DNA of 10,737 nt from Candidatus Lloydbacteria bacterium RIFCSPLOWO2_02_FULL_54_12 (lineage in GTDB: Bacteria; Patescibacteriota; Minisyncoccia; Phycocordibacterales; UBA6899). Positions 6,309 to 10,737 of this stretch are shown here, piece by piece; within the stretch, counting starts at the first letter, position 1, and the number at the start of each line of letters is the position of its first letter. The DNA is taken from NCBI GenBank assembly GCA_001819095.1, contig MHLS01000032.1, positions 1-10,737 of the forward strand. The letters are read 5' to 3'. Below the pieces are notes generated by a model. That model ran no database searches, had not been told where the DNA came from, and worked only from the letters and a program-made list of their open reading frames with translations. The position numbers and the translations under genes are program-made.

Positions 6309-9300
6309 ATGCGCCTTAGTCGAATCTTTCTCATAGCAGTCGTTTCAGTTTCCGGTTTTCTTGCACCCAATTATGCGGCGGCGTATTTGACGTGGGCCGA
6401 CATGCACCCCTGCGGCGGCACTCCTCCTCCAGCGAGCCCCATCAGCGTTGTGGCGCGAACCTACGACTATATCCAACTGTACAGTGAACCGAGTAATTGG
6501 AACGCCATATTGAGAGACGGCATGGATCTCGGTTATTTCGCGAACGATATTCACGAAGGCGAAAGGGCTCCTTATACCACATATACCTATAAGCTTGTCG
6601 TCAAAGATCTCAATCCCGCCAGTCCCACGTACGGGAATATTTTGTCATCGAGTAATGCGGTGAGCGTTACAACACTAAGTGCCAACTCTACACCGACTCC
6701 AACGGATCCCGAGATCGAGCTTCCGGTCGGTGCCGTCGGAAAAAGTTATACTTTTTACACTACGGTCTACCCGCATCCGGACGGACAGCAGGTAAAGGCA
6801 AGATTTGATTGGGGCGACGGCGCGACGAGCGATACGGAGTGCTTCACGCCCGCCACCGGGGGTACCGTCGTGAACAGGTCGCACACTTGGTCGGCAGTCG
6901 GGAACTATGGCGTCAAGACCGCGGAGGTTGATTCGGTCGGTCGGTGGTCGTCATGGTCGCAGGCGCTTGGTTACGGCGGAACGGGGGCTATATCTATCGG
7001 CCGTGCTGATGATGTCACCCCGCCCACAACACCCGGAAACTTCTCCGCCACGGCGATCGCTGTTTCGCCTACGCGGATCGACCTAAAATGGGATTTTTCC
7101 ACCGACAATTATTTCGTCAAAGGATACCGAATTTATCGGAACGGTGTTTTGCTGAAGGACTTAGACTCTTCACATAAATATTATTTAAGCGATACTGCTT
7201 GGTATTACTCCGATTACGGATTGCCGCCGTCTACACAATATACATACAAAGTTGACGCGATAGACTCTTCGGGAAATATTTCGACCCAGTCGCTCCCCGC
7301 GGTCGCGACGACGTATGCATCTGCCGACACTGTTGCGCCTACCGTGCCGACCGGTCTTTTGAGAAATTACGGCAATTTGTTGGGGGTCTCCATTGACTGG
7401 GATGCCGCAAGCGACAACATCAGCGTCGCCGGATACAAGATATACCGGAACGGTACCCCCATAGGACAAAGCATGAGTTATTGGTCTCCTTCTACGGACC
7501 CTCGAGGAAGTAGCGAGTACAAAATGGTTACGTCTAATCCTCCTACAACATATTTAGACGAGGGTCCTGTCGGGGGTTTTTTGGCCGGCACCACCTACGA
7601 ATATAAGGTCGCGGCCTATGATGCGGCGGGGAATACTTCGGCGCAAAGTCTTCCCGTGACGGGCCTTGGGGGCACCGCCGGCGGTCCGCCACCTATTCCT
7701 TCGACACCGACACCAACGTCGTCTTCGGGCGTGACGGGGACAACGTACACCTTTTCCTCAAAACTGTATCCGGACCCGGACGGAGACCAAGTGAAGCCGA
7801 TATTTGATTGGGGTGACGGTGACAGCGACGGCTCTTTGGATTTTATCACGCCGGTTTCTGCCGGTACGACGGTTTCGGCATCCCACATCTGGGCCGCGAG
7901 CGGGACCTATAACATCAAGGTCTACGCGGTTGATACAACGGTTTCAGCATCAGCGTGGTCGTCACCGGCGACGATAACGATAACAGTCGGTGTTGCAGAC
8001 GCCACTGCGCCAACAGCACCCACAAGCCTCTTAGCGACCGCCGTATCACCGTCCCAAATCAATCTTTCGTGGAACGCTTCAACTGATGCCGTCGGCGTGA
8101 CCGGATACAAGATATACAGAAACGGTGCCACCACGCCCTTGGCCACGGTGACTATCACCAGTTACTCCGACACGGGGTTATCGGCCGATACGAGTTATTC
8201 ATACACGGTGAAAGCGACCGACGCGGCGGGTAATCTCTCGCTTTCGTCCGCGTCGGGGAGCGCGAGAACTTCCGCCACCCTTATTGCTGCCGATACGCAG
8301 GCGCCTTCAACACCGACCGGCCTTGTCGCGACAAAGAATGTCTACAATGAGGTTGACTTGAGTTGGACTGCCTCGACCGATAGTGTCGGCGTGGCGGGTT
8401 ATTACATCTTTCGCCGCCTGAATGCAATGTGGTCAAAGATCGGCCAATCCATCGGAAGGACTTATGCCGATCTCACAGTTACTCCATCAACGACGTATTC
8501 TTTCGCGATCAAAGCGTACGATGCTGCCGGGAATATATCGGGAACAAGCACGGCGCTTTCTCTCAACACTCCCGCCGCTTCAATAATGAGTACGACAACG
8601 AACATCACTGCAGACACAATCCCCAACCCACCCTCCAACTTGCGCGTGAGCGGCACGCCGACACTCTCCATGATACCGCTCGCGTGGAGCGATAATTCAC
8701 TCAATGAGGAAAACTGGGTCCTCGAACGAAGGCGCTCAGGCGATGCCAACCCTTGGTCGCTTGTTTCCTCGATTGCCGCCGCGAATACCACTTCGTACAC
8801 TGACACGAGCGTGACGAGCGGCACCTCTTACGACTACCGCCTTGCCGCCTGTCGTTTTGGATCCGGTTGTTCCGTGTATGCGTATGTGTTCAAGGTAGTG
8901 ACTCCTTCGGACACGACAAAGGTAATTCTTGCAACAAATCCGTCGACAACGACCCTCACCACAACGAACACGATCGAAGAACCGCTGACACAACCGTTCA
9001 AGCCCTATATTTTGCTTTCCGGCGACGCGGTGGTTCACGTGCCGTATCGCGGCACATACAGCGAAGCGGGCGCGAAAGGGTATCTTGTTCTCGGCGGCGC
9101 GGCGGTGACACCGAAACGTCTCCTCGGCGGTCTCGATGCGACAAAACCCGGCTCGTACACCGTCACCTATCAACTGCTGAACTTTTCCGGCAGTATCGTC
9201 GCAAGCCAGACACGGACGGTTGTTGTCGATCCCCCTCCTGTTGAAACGATAGCTACCACGGAACAATATATAGCATACTGCGATGACCCGAGGCATGAGA

Positions 9301-10109
9301 GCGAATGCGAAACCTATGCCAACCAAAAGATCGTCACGACGGAGACTACCGTGTCGACATCGGCGGTCACGCAAGCAGAGTTTATCGGCGTTTCAGTTGC
9401 CGAGGTTTTCAGAGACAACCCTCTTTCTACTCCCGTCACCGACGCGAAGCAACTGAACACCGTTTGCTCACAAGTGGAGTATGTTGACACTTGTACAAAG
9501 TCCCTCGTCGGTCAGGGCGTGCTTTCCGAGAAAGAGGCCGAGAGTCAGGTGAAGCAGGTATTAAGAGAGGCCGAGGAAGTAACGAAGATATTCACCGAAC
9601 GCGTGGGCGCCCGCGCATTTGAAGATACCGATCAGGACGGCGTCACGAATTATGATGAGGTGAATATCTATAAGACGGACTCCAAGAAAGCGGACACCAA
9701 CGGTGACGGTACAAAAGACGGCGAACAGTTGCTCCGAGGCGAGGATCCTCTCGCGAAAAAAGACGCACCGCCCCAGGCGACTTCTACCGCGCCGGTCGTC
9801 ACCATTGCTGCGGGTAAGGTGGCATACGAAGATCCGCGTTTTTCCGGGAACGTGAAGAAGGAGATCTTTGTAGCACCCACGATCAAAACAGAACCGATCT
9901 TGCCGACGGGGGGGGGCGCCGACAACAACACCGGCCAAAGCGAAGATCACACTTCTGGGCCGCGCACTTCCGAACAGTTTCGTGACAATTTATATTTTCT
10001 CGGAGCCGATCGTGGTCACTATAAAGACCGATGCCGCCGGCACGTGGACATACACGCTCGACGAGGAATTTCCCGACGGCACTCACGAAATATACAGCGC
10101 GATCACTGA
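6309..10109 (+). CDS. Giant FN3/PKD surface protein, frame broken near the C-terminus
   Basis: As read, 1266 residues: signal peptide (1-25, cut after YAAA); FN3-like domain (43-125); PKD-like domain (127-232, FDWGDG); FN3 domains (236-336, 340-455); second PKD-like domain (470-562, FDWGDG); three FN3 domains (564-656, 661-757, 768-866). The PKD-FN3-FN3 order repeats. Residues 897-975 resemble a DUF5011-type Ig-like domain. A helical segment with C991, C1000, C1053 and C1062 follows. A thrombospondin-3-like calcium segment is at 1103-1147 (DTDQDGVTNYDE, DTNGDGTKDGEQ). From residue 1201 the reading is wrong: a run of nine G at 9908-9916 shifts the frame, and the last 66 residues look like noise. 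With eight G the frame continues to 10359 and regains an Ig-like module, membrane helix and basic tail (1349 residues). It probably forms an anchored adhesion or envelope fibre. The break may be a sequencing error or a real switch. Confidence 0.9.
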   Translation: MRLSRIFLIAVVSVSGFLAPNYAAAYLTWADMHPCGGTPPPASPISVVARTYDYIQLYSEPSNWNAILRDGMDLGYFANDIHEGERAPYTTYTYKLVVKDLNPASPTYGNILSSSNAVSVTTLSANSTPTPTDPEIELPVGAVGKSYTFYTTVYPHPDGQQVKARFDWGDGATSDTECFTPATGGTVVNRSHTWSAVGNYGVKTAEVDSVGRWSSWSQALGYGGTGAISIGRADDVTPPTTPGNFSATAIAVSPTRIDLKWDFSTDNYFVKGYRIYRNGVLLKDLDSSHKYYLSDTAWYYSDYGLPPSTQYTYKVDAIDSSGNISTQSLPAVATTYASADTVAPTVPTGLLRNYGNLLGVSIDWDAASDNISVAGYKIYRNGTPIGQSMSYWSPSTDPRGSSEYKMVTSNPPTTYLDEGPVGGFLAGTTYEYKVAAYDAAGNTSAQSLPVTGLGGTAGGPPPIPSTPTPTSSSGVTGTTYTFSSKLYPDPDGDQVKPIFDWGDGDSDGSLDFITPVSAGTTVSASHIWAASGTYNIKVYAVDTTVSASAWSSPATITITVGVADATAPTAPTSLLATAVSPSQINLSWNASTDAVGVTGYKIYRNGATTPLATVTITSYSDTGLSADTSYSYTVKATDAAGNLSLSSASGSARTSATLIAADTQAPSTPTGLVATKNVYNEVDLSWTASTDSVGVAGYYIFRRLNAMWSKIGQSIGRTYADLTVTPSTTYSFAIKAYDAAGNISGTSTALSLNTPAASIMSTTTNITADTIPNPPSNLRVSGTPTLSMIPLAWSDNSLNEENWVLERRRSGDANPWSLVSSIAAANTTSYTDTSVTSGTSYDYRLAACRFGSGCSVYAYVFKVVTPSDTTKVILATNPSTTTLTTTNTIEEPLTQPFKPYILLSGDAVVHVPYRGTYSEAGAKGYLVLGGAAVTPKRLLGGLDATKPGSYTVTYQLLNFSGSIVASQTRTVVVDPPPVETIATTEQYIAYCDDPRHESECETYANQKIVTTETTVSTSAVTQAEFIGVSVAEVFRDNPLSTPVTDAKQLNTVCSQVEYVDTCTKSLVGQGVLSEKEAESQVKQVLREAEEVTKIFTERVGARAFEDTDQDGVTNYDEVNIYKTDSKKADTNGDGTKDGEQLLRGEDPLAKKDAPPQATSTAPVVTIAAGKVAYEDPRFSGNVKKEIFVAPTIKTEPILPTGGGADNNTGQSEDHTSGPRTSEQFRDNLYFLGADRGHYKDRCRRHVDIHARRGISRRHSRNIQRDH
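9908..9916 (+). other. Run of nine G at the frameshift point
   Basis: The nine G follow ACG-encoding bases in the giant surface gene. Upstream of it the reading frame is coherent; downstream, coherent coding continues only in the +1 frame. Removing one G joins them without a stop (PTGG then APTTTPAKAKITLLG). A tract this long is prone to slippage in replication, in transcription and in sequencing. Confidence 0.92.
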
Positions 10110-10359
10110 TTCCGGCGGACGAATTCTCGCAAAATCGGCTCCGCTCCCGTTCGTCAAAGAAGCCGCCGCGGCTGCGCTCGGCACATCCGTCCTTCCGCCG
10201 ACCGATGAAACACCGCCCAGCTTCTTTTCCGGCACATCGCTCTACGTCTTGATCGTCATCCTCGTTGGCGTCATTGGCCTTGCAATCTCCATAATGGGTT
10301 TCGTCGCCAGCCGCAAGAAGGAGATGGGCGGTGTTCCACCGGCACCTCCGGTACAATAA
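9982..10359 (+). CDS. Displaced C-terminus of the giant surface protein (Ig-like module, membrane anchor)
   Basis: An automatic caller could place a GTG start at 9982, but the coherent frame runs on upstream to the G tract at 9908-9916 (ITLLGRALPNSF precedes the GTG), so this is not a separate gene. The segment encodes an Ig-like module with strands VTIYIF, EPIVVTIKTDAAGTWTYTL and DGTHEIYSAITD, then PLPFVKEA. A Pro/Thr spacer leads to a membrane helix (residues about 89-111 from the GTG) and a basic SRKKE tail. This arrangement is familiar from C-termini of large Patescibacteria surface proteins. There is no ribosome site or signal peptide. Losing this part would leave the giant protein unanchored. 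Confidence 0.8.
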   Translation: MTIYIFSEPIVVTIKTDAAGTWTYTLDEEFPDGTHEIYSAITDSGGRILAKSAPLPFVKEAAAAALGTSVLPPTDETPPSFFSGTSLYVLIVILVGVIGLAISIMGFVASRKKEMGGVPPAPPVQ

Positions 10360-10737
10360 TGAAAACCTTCACTTTTATGAAACACCTCACCGTCGCTATT
10401 CTCGGCGTGCTCGTTCTTTTCCCCGCCGTTTCTTTTGCCGCGACATATCCTGCTTCCTGTCCCGTTGAAGCACAGGGGATACTTGGGGCGCTGGGCGGTT
10501 GCACGGGAATCAACGAGAGCGAATACGGTGCGATCTACTCAAAATGTTGTTCGACGGCTACAGCGCCCGAGGATCCTCCGGCAGTAGACACGACGAGTAC
10601 TACGGACACCACCGGTACAACCCCGAAACAGACGTCTCCCACCGATTTCTATGTTCAGCCTGTCACCGCCAACGTCCGCGAATGCGGCGGGATTACCTGT
10701 CGGGTAATCGGCCAGTTGCCGCAGAACACCACGCTTG
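10359..10737 (+). CDS. Exported Cys-module protein with SH3b-like domain (partial, runs off the window)
   Basis: The ATG at 10359 overlaps the TAA of the surface-protein frame by one base (TAATG), suggesting coupled translation. A second in-frame ATG at 10377 is also possible and gives a shorter signal peptide. The visible 126 residues hold a signal peptide (1-27, cut after VSFA), a Cys module at 34-64 (C34, C48, C63, C64; ALGGC), a Thr/Ser/Pro linker (66-95) and the start of a bacterial SH3-type domain (NVRECGGITCRVIGQLP). SH3b domains often bind cell wall, so this member may tie the module to peptidoglycan rather than to the membrane; that is inference. The frame is open to the last base. 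It is the third small-gene relative of those at 1515 and 3811, and this time follows a giant surface gene. Confidence 0.85.
   Translation, partial: MKTFTFMKHLTVAILGVLVLFPAVSFAATYPASCPVEAQGILGALGGCTGINESEYGAIYSKCCSTATAPEDPPAVDTTSTTDTTGTTPKQTSPTDFYVQPVTANVRECGGITCRVIGQLPQNTTL

Noticed and set aside
8867..9244. Overlapping + strand frame inside the giant gene
   Set aside because: Basic, low-complexity shadow of the FN3/Ig-coding frame, which is clearly the real one.
9908..9916. Programmed ribosomal +1 frameshift at the G tract
   Set aside because: No flanking stop, rare codon or stimulating structure of known frameshift sites is visible; tract slippage or a sequencing error is simpler.
9982..9984. 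GTG as the start of an independent small gene
   Set aside because: Coherent coding in this frame continues upstream to the G tract, and there is no ribosome site or signal peptide; it is the displaced C-terminus of the giant protein.

Overview
The window (about half G+C) is a single-strand accessory locus. Every convincing gene is on the + strand and nearly all encode exported or membrane-anchored proteins. I see no replication, translation or metabolic genes, no tRNA or rRNA, no CRISPR array and no transposase. The organism is inferred, not shown. Four things fit a Patescibacteria/CPR bacterium (a Kaiserbacteria- or Parcubacteria-like lineage) with the standard genetic code: a giant FN3/PKD protein ending in a thrombospondin-3-like calcium segment, an Ig-like module, one membrane helix and a basic tail; signal peptides combined with C-terminal membrane anchors and no LPXTG; few clear Shine-Dalgarno sites; and a -10 box close enough to a start codon to imply a leaderless mRNA.

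Layout. Positions 77-1835 hold cassette 1: a secreted mosaic protein (broken Ig-like domain, Cys module, CARDB, double beta/gamma-crystallin, Cys-rich C-terminus) and, 10 bases later, a small signal peptide/Cys module/membrane anchor protein. A short N-anchored protein follows (1853-2200). Positions 2271-4182, behind a promoter, hold cassette 2, a diverged copy of cassette 1 in which the mosaic protein has a signal peptide and a cyanovirin-N-like module instead of CARDB. Two tandem paralogs follow (4189-5130 and 5138-5773), each with two membrane helices and a Cys-rich ectodomain. Next come a five-helix membrane protein (5802-6287), a giant FN3/PKD surface protein (6309 onward) whose frame breaks at a run of nine G (9908-9916) just before its membrane anchor, and a third small Cys-module protein with an SH3b-like domain, cut by the window end (10359-10737).

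How the parts may fit. The main unexplained signal is a roughly 32-residue module, C-x13-C-x14-C-C with a central GGC, present once in each of five exported proteins here. It sits just after the signal peptide in the small anchored proteins and inside the large secreted ones. My inference is a calcium-dependent cell-surface assembly, possibly for attachment: the small proteins would display the module at the membrane, and the large proteins would carry calcium- and glycan-type domains (beta/gamma-crystallin, CARDB, CVNH-like). Domain swapping, cassette duplication and the G9 tract suggest that the locus diversifies quickly. No function is proven by the sequence.
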